Shown: piece after piece, positions 1 to 6,792 of the stretch
Layout of the letters: every line of letters starts with the position of its first letter
How positions within the stretch are numbered: the first letter of the stretch is position 1
Assembly: GCA_963658085.1 (NCBI GenBank)
Contig: CAVKOU010000006.1
Span: 37,208-101,207 of the forward strand
Direction: 5' to 3'
Source: CAKRJP01 sp963658085
Lineage (GTDB): Bacteria; Bacillota; Clostridia; Lachnospirales; Lachnospiraceae
Length of the DNA stretch: 64,000 nt
The notes under the pieces: generated by a model
What the model was told of the DNA's origin: nothing
Database searches by the model: none
What the model saw: only the letters and a program-made list of their open reading frames with translations
Program-made: the position numbers and the translations under genes

Positions 1-1
1 G

Positions 2-352
2 ATCGTATTTACCCTTCAGGGACTCTCTGAGGATATGATGGTGGATATTTTAAGAGAACCTAAGAATGCCATCCTAAAGCAGTATCAGAAGCTTTTGGCA
101 TTAGATGAGGTAAAACTTGAATTTGACGAGGGAGCTCTCCGCGCCATTGCAAGAAAAGCTCTGAAAAAAGATACAGGAGCAAGAGCCCTTAGAGCCATCA
201 TAGAGGAATTTATGCTGGATATAATGTATGAGATTCCAAAGGATGACAGCATTGGAAAAGTAACCATTACCGAGGGATATATCGAGGGAACCGCAGGTCC
301 TATTATTGAACTAAGAGGACAGGAAGTCCCCAGGTTAAACAAGGCAGAGTAA
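2..352 (+). CDS. clpX: ATP-dependent Clp protease ATP-binding subunit ClpX, C-terminal fragment
   Basis: Only the last 116 residues are in the window; the reading frame is open from the first bases, so the gene begins upstream. The fragment matches the small (lid) domain of the ClpX AAA+ unfoldase: it has the run around LREPKNAILKQYQKL, the acidic segment after it, and the sensor-2 arginine context KKDTGARALRAIIEE with the family's usual Ile-Met-Tyr-Glu-Ile-Pro follow-on. ClpX unfolds substrates and feeds them to ClpP in the cytoplasm. The usual partner clpP would lie upstream and lon often lies downstream, but here two small unrelated genes follow. No terminator is obvious before the next gene. 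Product identity is secure. Confidence 0.95.
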   Translation: MVFTLQGLSEDMMVDILREPKNAILKQYQKLLALDEVKLEFDEGALRAIARKALKKDTGARALRAIIEEFMLDIMYEIPKDDSIGKVTITEGYIEGTAGPIIELRGQEVPRLNKAE

Positions 353-391
353 AGTTAGAAAATCTAAAAACAACATAAAGGAGACGAGAAA

Positions 392-679
392 ATGGCAGAT
401 TTATTTAAAGATTTCAGTCAGAAATTTACAGAGGTGGCATCCGATCTTTCTAAAAAAACAGAGGATACTATCGAGATTCAAAAGATCAAAAGTGAGGTTC
501 GAGGCTTAAAGAGAGCGAACGATAGAGACTTTAGAGATATTGGATTATCCATTTACGAGAAATATGTAAAAGGTGAGGATATTGACGAAAACTTCCGGGA
601 AGTTTGTCAGGAGATTGCAAAAAGAGACGAGGATATTGAAAAGAAGGAAGAGGAAATCGTAAGAATCCAGGGAGAATAA
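392..679 (+). CDS. small coiled-coil protein of unknown function
   Basis: A 95-residue, highly charged protein with no membrane segment or Cys. An amphipathic N-terminus (residues 1-25) is followed by a predicted coiled coil (about 25-45) and a C-terminal Lys/Glu-rich helix with repeated EIAKRDEDIEKKEEEI-like heptads. The start follows an AAGGAGACGAG ribosome site. Only 2 bases separate its stop from the next start, so it is co-translated with the LspA-like gene. I do not recognise the family. The size and composition fit a cytoplasmic or membrane-peripheral scaffold, but no function can be assigned. Confidence 0.8.
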   Translation: MADLFKDFSQKFTEVASDLSKKTEDTIEIQKIKSEVRGLKRANDRDFRDIGLSIYEKYVKGEDIDENFREVCQEIAKRDEDIEKKEEEIVRIQGE

Positions 680-681
680 GG

Positions 682-1140
682 ATGCTTTTAAAAACAGCAG
701 CTATTATAGGTTTATTTGGTGCAGATGAATATGTAAAGCAGCAGGTGGAGGATACCTTAGAAGAGGGAGAAAGCCGGAAATATTTTCATGATAAGCTCAC
801 ACTTAGGAAGATTCATAACCGTGGATTTATGTTAAGTTCTTTAGAGGATAAGACATTGTTGGTGAAAATCTCTTCCCTGGTATCCACGGGTGCCCTTTTG
901 ATTATGGACGAGAAGGTTGGGAAGAATGGAAATCGGACGCAGAAGGTTGGAATGACTGTTCTTCTGGCAGGAGCCATGAGCAATACCTTTGACCGGCTGG
1001 TTCGAGGAAAGGTGATCGATTATATTCCGATTATGGGAAATCGAGAAAAAAAGTCCGGCAAGCAGGTGACAGCGAATCTAGGAGATTTATATATTGTCCT
1101 TGGTGGAATGATTCTTTCCATTGGAAGGTTGTTAGATTAA
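682..1140 (+). CDS. divergent signal peptidase II (LspA)-like membrane protein
   Basis: The protein has 152 residues with hydrophobic segments near 1-14, 60-80, 90-105 and 135-150. It keeps the LspA landmarks: an early Asp/Lys (ADEYVKQ), an Asn-x-Gly-Phe motif (HNRGFM), the signature AGAMSNTFDRLVRGKVIDYI with the catalytic-type Asp at about residue 113, and a second Asp in TANLGD at about residue 135 (canonical form FN-x-AD). LspA cleaves the signal peptide of prolipoproteins after Lgt modification; lgt is far away at 52576. The hydrophilic N-terminal third and altered box residues make this a divergent paralogue, possibly not the main lipoprotein peptidase. The family call is good, but activity is uncertain. 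Confidence 0.7.
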   Translation: MLLKTAAIIGLFGADEYVKQQVEDTLEEGESRKYFHDKLTLRKIHNRGFMLSSLEDKTLLVKISSLVSTGALLIMDEKVGKNGNRTQKVGMTVLLAGAMSNTFDRLVRGKVIDYIPIMGNREKKSGKQVTANLGDLYIVLGGMILSIGRLLD

Positions 1141-1154
1141 ACAGAATATAGATG

Positions 1155-1182
1155 AAAAAAGCCTCGGGATTCATCCCGAGGC
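1155..1182 (-). terminator. intrinsic terminator of tRNA-Gly (bidirectional shape)
   Basis: A perfect 9-bp stem (1161-1169 with 1174-1182) has a 4-base loop. On the minus strand it is followed by six T (1155-1160), directly downstream of tRNA-Gly. On the plus strand the T-run is weak, so it may only slow transcripts leaving the LspA-like gene. Confidence 0.85.
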
Positions 1183-1201
1183 TAAATTTAGATATAACAA
1201 A

Positions 1202-1272
1202 AGCGGGTGATGGGAATCGAACCCACGTATCCAGCTTGGAAGGCTGGTGTTCTACCATTGAACTACACCCGC
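1202..1272 (-). tRNA. tRNA-Gly (anticodon TCC)
   Basis: The minus strand folds as a full cloverleaf: acceptor GCGGGTG paired to CACCCGC, D-arm TAGTTCAATGGTAGA, anticodon stem CCAGC/GCTGG around the loop with TCC, and T-arm GTGGGTTCGATTCCCAT. No CCA is encoded, so it is added by the nucleotidyltransferase. It stands alone and ends at the hairpin at 1155-1182. Confidence 0.97.
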
Positions 1273-1391
1273 ATCGACGAGATTTATAATATCACCAAAA
1301 AAAAGAAAATGCAAGCATTTTTTTGAAAAAAATATATTTTTTAGAAAAAAGTGAAAGTTTAAGCAAGGGTGAACTATAAAATAAAATGTGG

Positions 1392-1421
1392 TTGTAACAG
1401 ATTTGTAACATATGATATAAT
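1392..1421 (+). promoter_or_regulatory. extended -10 promoter upstream of the C39-like peptidase
   Basis: TTGTAA (1392-1397), an 18-base spacer and TATAAT (1416-1421) preceded by TGA, giving an extended -10. It is about 100 bases upstream of the gene, leaving an untranslated leader. Confidence 0.6.
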
Positions 1422-1524
1422 ACTCACGTTTGAGAAACGTTAATGATAGTTATAGAAAGGTGCACCAGGAGAACCTAGGCAGAAGTTGGGTGCAGCTGTA
1501 ACGTAATATAGATGGAGCTTGTTA

Positions 1525-2424
1525 ATGAGAGAAGGAAATAATAGGATTAAGAAGAAAAAGCGAATAAGACAAATTAAAGCTAGACTTACCTTAACGCTGA
1601 TTTTGATTCTGCTTTTACTTTTACTTCTGTTTATTATTATATGGAGAGGGCGAGCAAATGAATCAAAATCTGGAGGGAAGCAGCATATCACATCTATCAG
1701 TGAATTAAGCATCTCTACAAAAGGGACTTCTTCCAATGAAAAAAAAGATTCAGAAAAGATAGAAACTGCAGAGGAACGCCTTGCCAGAGTAAAAAAAGAA
1801 GCTACGGAAAAACAATATCCGACAGATATTATCGAGCTGTTGGATAAGAACCCGGAGACGGTGGATTTTGTGGAAGATTATCCGGAGAAGAAGGATAATC
1901 CGGTGGCCACTACTATTGGGGATGATTACAAAGAGGGACAGGTGCCAAAGCTGTATCAGTGGGATGAACGTTGGGGATATCAGAAATACGGAAGCAGTTT
2001 TGTGGCGGCTTCCGGTTGCGGACCTACTTGTTTATCTATGGTAATTTCTACCATAAAGAAGAATCCTACGATTACCCCTGCTGCCGTGGCAAGCTTAAGT
2101 GAACAGCTAGGAGAAGTGGATGCAGATAATAATACGATGTGGGTTCTTTTGACAGATGCTGCCAATACCTGGGGGGTATACAGTGAAGAGGGGCTTTTGG
2201 AGGAAGAGCAGGTAAAGGATACCTTGAATTCCGGCAAATATATTATTTGCAGTGTAGGCCCTGGAGATTTTACAAAAATTGGACATTTTATTGTATTAGT
2301 ATCTTATAAGGACGGCCAGGTGGAAGTAAGAGATCCATTTAACTCTGAACATACAGAAAGAACTTGGACCTATGCAGATATTGCCAGCCAGATCGTAGAA
2401 ATGTGGACATTTGCAGCACTTTAA
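1525..2424 (+). CDS. membrane-anchored C39-like cysteine peptidase
   Basis: Papain-like peptidase of the C39_2 type, probably acting at the outer face of the membrane. Residues 1-20 are Lys/Arg-rich, followed by a Leu/Ile-rich membrane helix (about 23-41) and a Ser/Lys/Glu spacer. The catalytic domain begins near residue 135 (LYQWDERWGYQKYG) and has nucleophile Cys165 in SGCGPTC, His254 in GHFIVLV and a third residue Asp270 in VRDPF. The family cleaves peptides or proteins in the wall zone or cuts secretion leaders; no ABC exporter is adjacent. I chose the ATG at 1525 because GGAG lies 8 bases before it; an in-frame TTG at 1519 is too close to that site. It has its own promoter and terminator, so it is a single-gene unit. 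Confidence 0.8.
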   Translation: MREGNNRIKKKKRIRQIKARLTLTLILILLLLLLLFIIIWRGRANESKSGGKQHITSISELSISTKGTSSNEKKDSEKIETAEERLARVKKEATEKQYPTDIIELLDKNPETVDFVEDYPEKKDNPVATTIGDDYKEGQVPKLYQWDERWGYQKYGSSFVAASGCGPTCLSMVISTIKKNPTITPAAVASLSEQLGEVDADNNTMWVLLTDAANTWGVYSEEGLLEEEQVKDTLNSGKYIICSVGPGDFTKIGHFIVLVSYKDGQVEVRDPFNSEHTERTWTYADIASQIVEMWTFAAL

Positions 2425-2480
2425 AGGTGCTCATGTGGATAACTTAAGATGAAAAAAGCACTTTGTTGTGAATATTACCA

Positions 2481-2517
2481 AGCGGAGATGATAAATGGAT
2501 AGCATCTCCGCTTTTTT
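2481..2517 (+). terminator. intrinsic terminator of the C39-like peptidase gene
   Basis: A perfect 10-bp stem (2481-2490 with 2503-2512) is followed by TTTTTT. It separates this gene from the esterase module. Confidence 0.9.
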
Positions 2518-2621
2518 GCTTATTTGATATTCGCCACATTATATGGTATTATTTTTTAAGTAAAATACGATATATGGTTCATTTAATGAATTATTTGATT
2601 TTACTTCATTTGGAGGAATTT

Positions 2622-3392
2622 ATGATACATAAGTGGGAAGTTACTCTTCCAAAACTATCGGGAGAGGAAAAGAGGAGGGCATATATTTATTTGCCGGAAT
2701 CTTATGAGACAGAGCCAGATCGCAGGTATCCGGTTTTGTATATGTTTGATGGACACAATGTTTTTTACGATGAGGATGCCACCTATGGGAAATGCTGGGG
2801 CATGAAGGAGTATATGGATTATACGAGGACTCCTCTGATCATCGCGGCAGTGGAATGCAATCATGGCATTAACAATGAGAGATTGTCAGAGTATTCCCCT
2901 TACAATTTCAATGATCCTCATTTTGGCAAGATCAAAGGAAAAGGAAAGGCCACCATGGATTGGATCGTGGAGGAGTTTAAGCCCTTTATTGATGAAAACT
3001 TTCGGACATTGCCTCAGAGAGAATATACATTTATCGCAGGTAGTTCTATGGGAGGCTTGATGAGCCTTTATGCAGTGATGCGTTATAATAAATATTTTTC
3101 GAAATGTGCGGCACTATCCCCATCCATAATATTTTCGCCGGATCGATTAGAAAAGCTCTTTAAGTCAACGAAAATTCGGAAGGACACTCATATTTATATG
3201 GACTACGGTTCTTTGGAGATGGACGGAGAACCTGGAGTTAGAGAACTCTATGCTGATTTTACGGCTCAGCTCATGAAGAGAAAGATTTATGTACATAGCC
3301 GGATCATTCCGGGAGGGACCCACTGCGAGGCCAGCTGGGAGAGACAGATTCCGTTCTTTATGGAAATGTTAATGTATGAAAATGCTTTATAG
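2622..3392 (+). CDS. esterase-family alpha/beta hydrolase (first of a three-gene module)
   Basis: A 256-residue soluble protein resembling the PF00756 putative-esterase family (esterase D / feruloyl-esterase-like fold). It shows the strand-rich start RRAYIYLPESYE, the oxyanion region PVLYMFDGHNVF, the nucleophile elbow GSSMGG with Ser142, and a C-terminal His234 in GGTHCEASW. No signal peptide is present, so a cytoplasmic location is likely. The start at 2622 follows TGGAGGAA by 3-4 bases; an ATG at 2574 has no such site. It is 31 bases upstream of a second hydrolase and part of the unit that ends with the ATP-grasp gene. The substrate is unknown. Confidence 0.85.
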   Translation: MIHKWEVTLPKLSGEEKRRAYIYLPESYETEPDRRYPVLYMFDGHNVFYDEDATYGKCWGMKEYMDYTRTPLIIAAVECNHGINNERLSEYSPYNFNDPHFGKIKGKGKATMDWIVEEFKPFIDENFRTLPQREYTFIAGSSMGGLMSLYAVMRYNKYFSKCAALSPSIIFSPDRLEKLFKSTKIRKDTHIYMDYGSLEMDGEPGVRELYADFTAQLMKRKIYVHSRIIPGGTHCEASWERQIPFFMEMLMYENAL

Positions 3393-3423
3393 GAAAGCTT
3401 TTTACAAGAAATAGGAGAATATA

Positions 3424-4245
3424 ATGGAAACAGCTTATTACAAAGAATTTAGCAACGCGTTAAATCGAGATATGGAGTGGAAGGTCTACGGACATGCAGG
3501 ACAGCCTATTATTTACATTCCATGCCAGGACGGAAGATTCTATGATTTTGAGAATTTTCATATGACAGATGTTTGGGCCCCTTGGATCGATGCCGGCGAG
3601 GCAATGGTGATTGCTATTGATACTTTGGATCTCGAGACCTGGTCCAATAAAACCGGAGACCCAAGATGGAGAATTGAACGCCACGAGGCCTGGGTGAAAT
3701 ATATTACCGATGAGATGGTCCCTTTTGCCGAAAAGTTAGCAGAAGAAAGAAATGGGAAAAAAGAGGAAGCTCCTAGAGGCAGAAAGAGAAAAAGAAAAGC
3801 AAAGGTTAAAGTTGTAGAGGAGAAGAAGGGACCTCAGGTATTGCTATTTGGTGCAAGCCTTGGAGGAACACATGCAGCAAATTTATACCTGAGAAGACCG
3901 GATCTTTTCAAGGGGGCCTTGGCTCTTAGCGGAATCTATACTGCAGAGTATGGATTCGGTGATTATATGGATGAGTTGGTATATTTAAATTCCCCGGTAC
4001 ATTATATGGAAAACTTGCCGGAGGATCATCCTTATATTCCGATGTATAACGAGGGAAGAGGAATCATCTGCGTCGGTCAGGGAGACTGGGAACAGCCGGA
4101 TACTACTTTTAAACTTCGTGATATTTTCTGGAAAAAGGGAATTGACATTTGGGTTGATGTATGGGGCTATGATTGCTGCCATGACTGGAATTGGTGGTAC
4201 AAGCAGGTAACTTACTTTGCACCATTCCTTTTGGGACAGAGATAA
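3424..4245 (+). CDS. esterase-fold protein with a Lys/Arg-rich insert
   Basis: A 273-residue alpha/beta-hydrolase-fold protein without signal peptide. The nucleophile elbow is GASLGG with Ser145, followed by a helix (HAANLYLRRPDLFKG) and a conserved-looking aromatic C-terminus (YDCCHDWNWWYKQ) that holds the candidate catalytic His. Between residues about 108 and 136 lies a very basic insert (GRKRKRKAKVKV), unlike ordinary esterases and reminiscent of the basic tail of the next gene. The RBS AGGAG is 6 bases before ATG. It is paralogous in fold, not in close sequence, to the preceding gene. Substrate and role are unknown. Confidence 0.8.
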   Translation: METAYYKEFSNALNRDMEWKVYGHAGQPIIYIPCQDGRFYDFENFHMTDVWAPWIDAGEAMVIAIDTLDLETWSNKTGDPRWRIERHEAWVKYITDEMVPFAEKLAEERNGKKEEAPRGRKRKRKAKVKVVEEKKGPQVLLFGASLGGTHAANLYLRRPDLFKGALALSGIYTAEYGFGDYMDELVYLNSPVHYMENLPEDHPYIPMYNEGRGIICVGQGDWEQPDTTFKLRDIFWKKGIDIWVDVWGYDCCHDWNWWYKQVTYFAPFLLGQR

Positions 4246-4317
4246 TAAGGAATTATAAAGCGGACAGGTAATCAGAGTTAGTTAAGTAGAGCGATTGAGA
4301 GTACAAGGAGATTTATT

Positions 4318-6195
4318 TTGAAGAATTTTATTTTTATTTCACCAAATTTTCCAACAAATTATTGGCAGTTTTGTAAGGAATTAAAAAACAACGGTTTAAA
4401 TGTATTAGGTATTGGGGATCAGCCTTATGATGAATTAAAGGATGAGCTTAAGGCTAGTCTTACTGAATATTTCAAGGTGGGAAATCTTGAAAATGAGGAT
4501 GAGGTTTACCGCGCGGTTGCATTTTTTGCTTACAAATATGGCCGTATCGATTGGTTAGAGTCTAACAATGAATACTGGTTGGAAAAAGATGCTGCTCTTC
4601 GTACAGATTTCCACATTACCAGTGGATTCCAGACGGAAGATATGGAACGCATCAAGTACAAATCAAAAATGAAAGAGTATTATAAGAAGGCAGGCATCCC
4701 TGTGGCAAAGTATCATATGGTAGATGACAAGGCTGGATGCTTAGAATTTATTAAAGAAGTGGGTTATCCTGTGATTGCAAAGCCGGATAATGGTGTGGGC
4801 GCTTCCGATACTCACAAGATTACCGGTGAGGAGAAGCTTGAAAAGTTCTTGGCAAAGAAGGCTTCGGATGTGACCTATATCATGGAAGAGTTTATCGATG
4901 CCGAGATCGAGTCCTATGATGCTGTGATCAACTCTAAGGGAGAACCATTGTTTGAGACAGGAAATGTAACACCATTTTCAGTTATGGATATCGTAAATAC
5001 AGGAGATAACTGCCGTTACCATATCGTAAAAGAATTGGCAGAGGATGTACGCGAGGCTGGAAGAAAGACCGTAAAGAGCTTTGGAGTGAAGAGCCGTTTT
5101 GTACATTTTGAATTTTTCCGTCTTCTTAAGGACCATGCAGGGCTTGGAAAGAAGGGAGATGTAGTAGCACTGGAAGTAAATATGCGTCCTTGTGGTGGAT
5201 TCAGCCCGGATATGATGAATTACGCCCACAGTACGGATGTATATAAGATTTGGGCGGATATGATTGCTTTTGATGCCTGCACCTTAGAATCTAATGAGCA
5301 TGCATTTTGTGCCTATGCAGGACGCCGTGATGGTAAGGAATTTGCACTCTCAGACGGAGAAGTCATGGAACAGTATGCTTCTCAGATGAAGATGAGAGAG
5401 CGTATTCCGGAGGCCCTTTCCGGAGCAATGGGAAATCAGATGTATGTGGCAAGATTTGAGACTGCAGAAGAGATGGAAGATTTCTACAAAGATGTATTTA
5501 AAACGGTAGAAGAGGAAGCACCGGTAGAAATCAAAGAAGAGGCTGTGAAAGAGGAAACTCCGGTAGCAGAGGTTGAAGTGAAGGAAGCTGCAAAGGAAGA
5601 GACTTCGGTAGCAGAAGTTGAAGTGAAGGAAGCTGCAAAGGAAGAGACTCCGGTAGCAGAAGTTGAAGTGAAGGAAGCTGCAAAGGAAGAGACTCCGGTA
5701 GCAGAAGTTGAAGTGAAGGAAGCTGCAAAGGAAGAGACTCCGGTAGCAGAAGTTGAAGTGAAGGAAGCTGCAAAGGAAGAGACTCCGGTAGCAGAAGTTG
5801 AAGTGAAGGAAGCTGCAAAGGAAGAGACTCCGGTAGCAGAAGTTGAAGTGAAGGAAGCTGCAAAGGAAGAAACTCCGGTAGCAGAGCTTGAAGTGAAGGA
5901 AGCTGTAAAAGAAGAAGTACCGATAAAGGAGAAGAAACCGGCGGTAAAGAAGACTTCTACAAGAAAGACAACTGCAAGAAAGACTACAACCAAGACTGCA
6001 ACAAAGACAACAGCAAAGACAACAGCAAAGACAACAACAAAAACTGAGCCTAAGGTAACTACAAAGAAAACAACCGAAACCACAAAAACTGTAAAAACAG
6101 AAACTCCGAAGACGACAGAAGCAAAGGCGTCAGAGGCTAAGGTAGAAGAATCCAAAACAGTAGCTAAAAAAACCGGAAGAGGAAAAAGAAAATAA
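4318..6195 (+). CDS. ATP-grasp ligase-like protein with repeat tail and histone-H1-like C-terminus
   Basis: A 625-residue protein starting at TTG (AAGGAG 7 bases upstream). Residues 1-110 form a Rossmann-like pre-ATP-grasp domain (FIFISPNFPTNYWQF). Residues 110-390 carry ATP-grasp features: VIAKPDNGVGAS (ATP-binding Lys and Gly-rich loop), YIMEEFIDAEIES, and the Mg-binding ALEVNMRPCGG with Glu286 and Asn288. These enzymes join a carboxylate, via acyl phosphate, to an amine or thiol; the carbamoyl-phosphate-synthase-like group is nearest. Residues 414-533 are eight copies of a 15-residue acidic/Lys unit, and residues 534-625 are a Lys/Thr/Ala-rich basic tail. It is last in the unit with two esterase-fold proteins. 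The substrate is unknown. Confidence 0.85.
   Translation: MKNFIFISPNFPTNYWQFCKELKNNGLNVLGIGDQPYDELKDELKASLTEYFKVGNLENEDEVYRAVAFFAYKYGRIDWLESNNEYWLEKDAALRTDFHITSGFQTEDMERIKYKSKMKEYYKKAGIPVAKYHMVDDKAGCLEFIKEVGYPVIAKPDNGVGASDTHKITGEEKLEKFLAKKASDVTYIMEEFIDAEIESYDAVINSKGEPLFETGNVTPFSVMDIVNTGDNCRYHIVKELAEDVREAGRKTVKSFGVKSRFVHFEFFRLLKDHAGLGKKGDVVALEVNMRPCGGFSPDMMNYAHSTDVYKIWADMIAFDACTLESNEHAFCAYAGRRDGKEFALSDGEVMEQYASQMKMRERIPEALSGAMGNQMYVARFETAEEMEDFYKDVFKTVEEEAPVEIKEEAVKEETPVAEVEVKEAAKEETSVAEVEVKEAAKEETPVAEVEVKEAAKEETPVAEVEVKEAAKEETPVAEVEVKEAAKEETPVAEVEVKEAAKEETPVAEVEVKEAAKEETPVAELEVKEAVKEEVPIKEKKPAVKKTSTRKTTARKTTTKTATKTTAKTTAKTTTKTEPKVTTKKTTETTKTVKTETPKTTEAKASEAKVEESKTVAKKTGRGKRK
5557..5916 (+). 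repeat. eight tandem copies of a 45-bp coding repeat
   Basis: A period of exactly 45 bases (starts 5557, 5602, 5647, 5692, 5737, 5782, 5827, 5872) encodes eight 15-residue units of the form TPVAEVEVKEAAKEE. Copies 3-7 are almost identical at the DNA level; the first two and the last differ by a few bases, as expected when the array grows in the middle. It keeps frame, so copy-number change alters tail length without breaking the protein. Confidence 0.97.
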
Positions 6196-6216
6196 AAGGC
6201 AATAATTGCACTTATA

Positions 6217-6254
6217 AAGACCCCACACATCAGAAATGATGCATGGGGTCTTTT
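6217..6254. terminator. bidirectional terminator between the ATP-grasp gene and the FeoA-like gene
   Basis: AAAGACCCCA (6216-6225) pairs with TGGGGTCTTTT (6244-6254), with A and T runs on both sides. It serves the two convergent genes. Confidence 0.85.
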
Positions 6255-6262
6255 CTTATGAA

Positions 6263-6472
6263 TCAAACTTTAATGCGATCCGCAACTTCATTTCCAAGAG
6301 CAAATCTTCGATTGCCATAACCGATAACGATTCCATCTGGAACTTTATAAAGTAGTTGTATCGTATTGCCTTCTGCGATATGATAGCCGGCTAACTGTTC
6401 GCTGATATCTGATAGACCGATCATCCATTTGATGGTATAAGTGCCACTTTGGCTTTGGGATAGCGATTGCAT
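6263..6472 (-). CDS. stand-alone FeoA-like small protein
   Basis: 69 residues with the FeoA SH3-like pattern: a Tyr-Thr-Ile-Lys-Trp strand followed by Gly-Leu, LAGYHIAEGNTIQLLYK, then GIVIGYGNRRFALGNEVADRIKV, which matches the family's C-terminal RRFALG-x-E-(V/A)-A motif. FeoA modulates the FeoB ferrous-iron transporter; no feoB is near, so it may serve another protein or a distant feoB. A strong AAAGGAGG lies 5 bases before ATG. A promoter is visible upstream and a shared terminator lies immediately downstream, making it monocistronic. Confidence 0.75.
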   Translation of the reverse strand: MQSLSQSQSGTYTIKWMIGLSDISEQLAGYHIAEGNTIQLLYKVPDGIVIGYGNRRFALGNEVADRIKV

Positions 6473-6551
6473 GGAAAAACCTCCTTTGTATGTTGACCAT
6501 ATCTAATATACGTAATTTGTGGATATTACAAGTTCTTATTTCTTTCCTCTT

Positions 6552-6581
6552 ACTATAATTGTCAGAATATAAGTTAGTCAA
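6552..6581 (-). promoter_or_regulatory. promoter of the FeoA-like gene
   Basis: On the minus strand TTGACT (6576-6581), an 18-base spacer and TATAGT (6552-6557), about 80 bases upstream of the start. Confidence 0.55.
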
Positions 6582-6608
6582 TTGCAAAATAGCTTATTGA
6601 GAAAAATA

Positions 6609-6620
6609 TTGTGTACACAA
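6609..6620. promoter_or_regulatory. 12-bp perfect palindrome between divergent genes
   Basis: TTGTGTACACAA is a perfect palindrome in the divergent intergenic space between the FeoA-like gene and the ChW/CAP gene, upstream of both promoters. It looks like a dimeric-regulator site; the regulator is unknown. Confidence 0.4.
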
Positions 6621-6711
6621 ATGAGAATGAAAACCATAAACAATCAAATAATTGATAAGTATATTCATTTGCAAAATCTGTAACAAAAATATCTAAGAAA
6701 GTCGAATTTTG

Positions 6712-6720
6712 TGATATGAT
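6712..6720 (+). promoter_or_regulatory. extended -10 element for the ChW/CAP gene
   Basis: TGATATGAT gives an extended -10 (TATGAT at 6715-6720) with no good -35. The predicted transcript starts just before the hairpin at 6738-6770. Confidence 0.45.
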
Positions 6721-6737
6721 ATTTCAAAAGGAAAAGT

Positions 6738-6770
6738 ATCTATATCTTTCCAAAAACGAAAGATATAGAT
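6738..6770 (+). promoter_or_regulatory. 13-bp perfect hairpin in the 5' leader of the ChW/CAP gene
   Basis: ATCTATATCTTTC (6738-6750) pairs perfectly with GAAAGATATAGAT (6758-6770) around a 7-base loop. There is no T-run, so it is not a terminator. It ends 8 bases before the GAGGAGG ribosome site, suggesting an mRNA 5'-stabiliser or translation control. Confidence 0.7.
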
Positions 6771-6792
6771 GGACAAAGAGGAGGATCTATTA

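Noticed and set aside
5484..6266. Long minus-strand ORF opposite the repeat tail of the ATP-grasp gene
   Set aside because: It mirrors the 45-bp repeat and Lys/Thr-rich coding sequence; the plus-strand protein has a proper ATP-grasp domain and ribosome site, this one has none.
6601..6660. Fur box upstream of the FeoA-like gene
   Set aside because: Only short pieces of the GATAATGAT-type pattern are present; the perfect palindrome TTGTGTACACAA does not match Fur.
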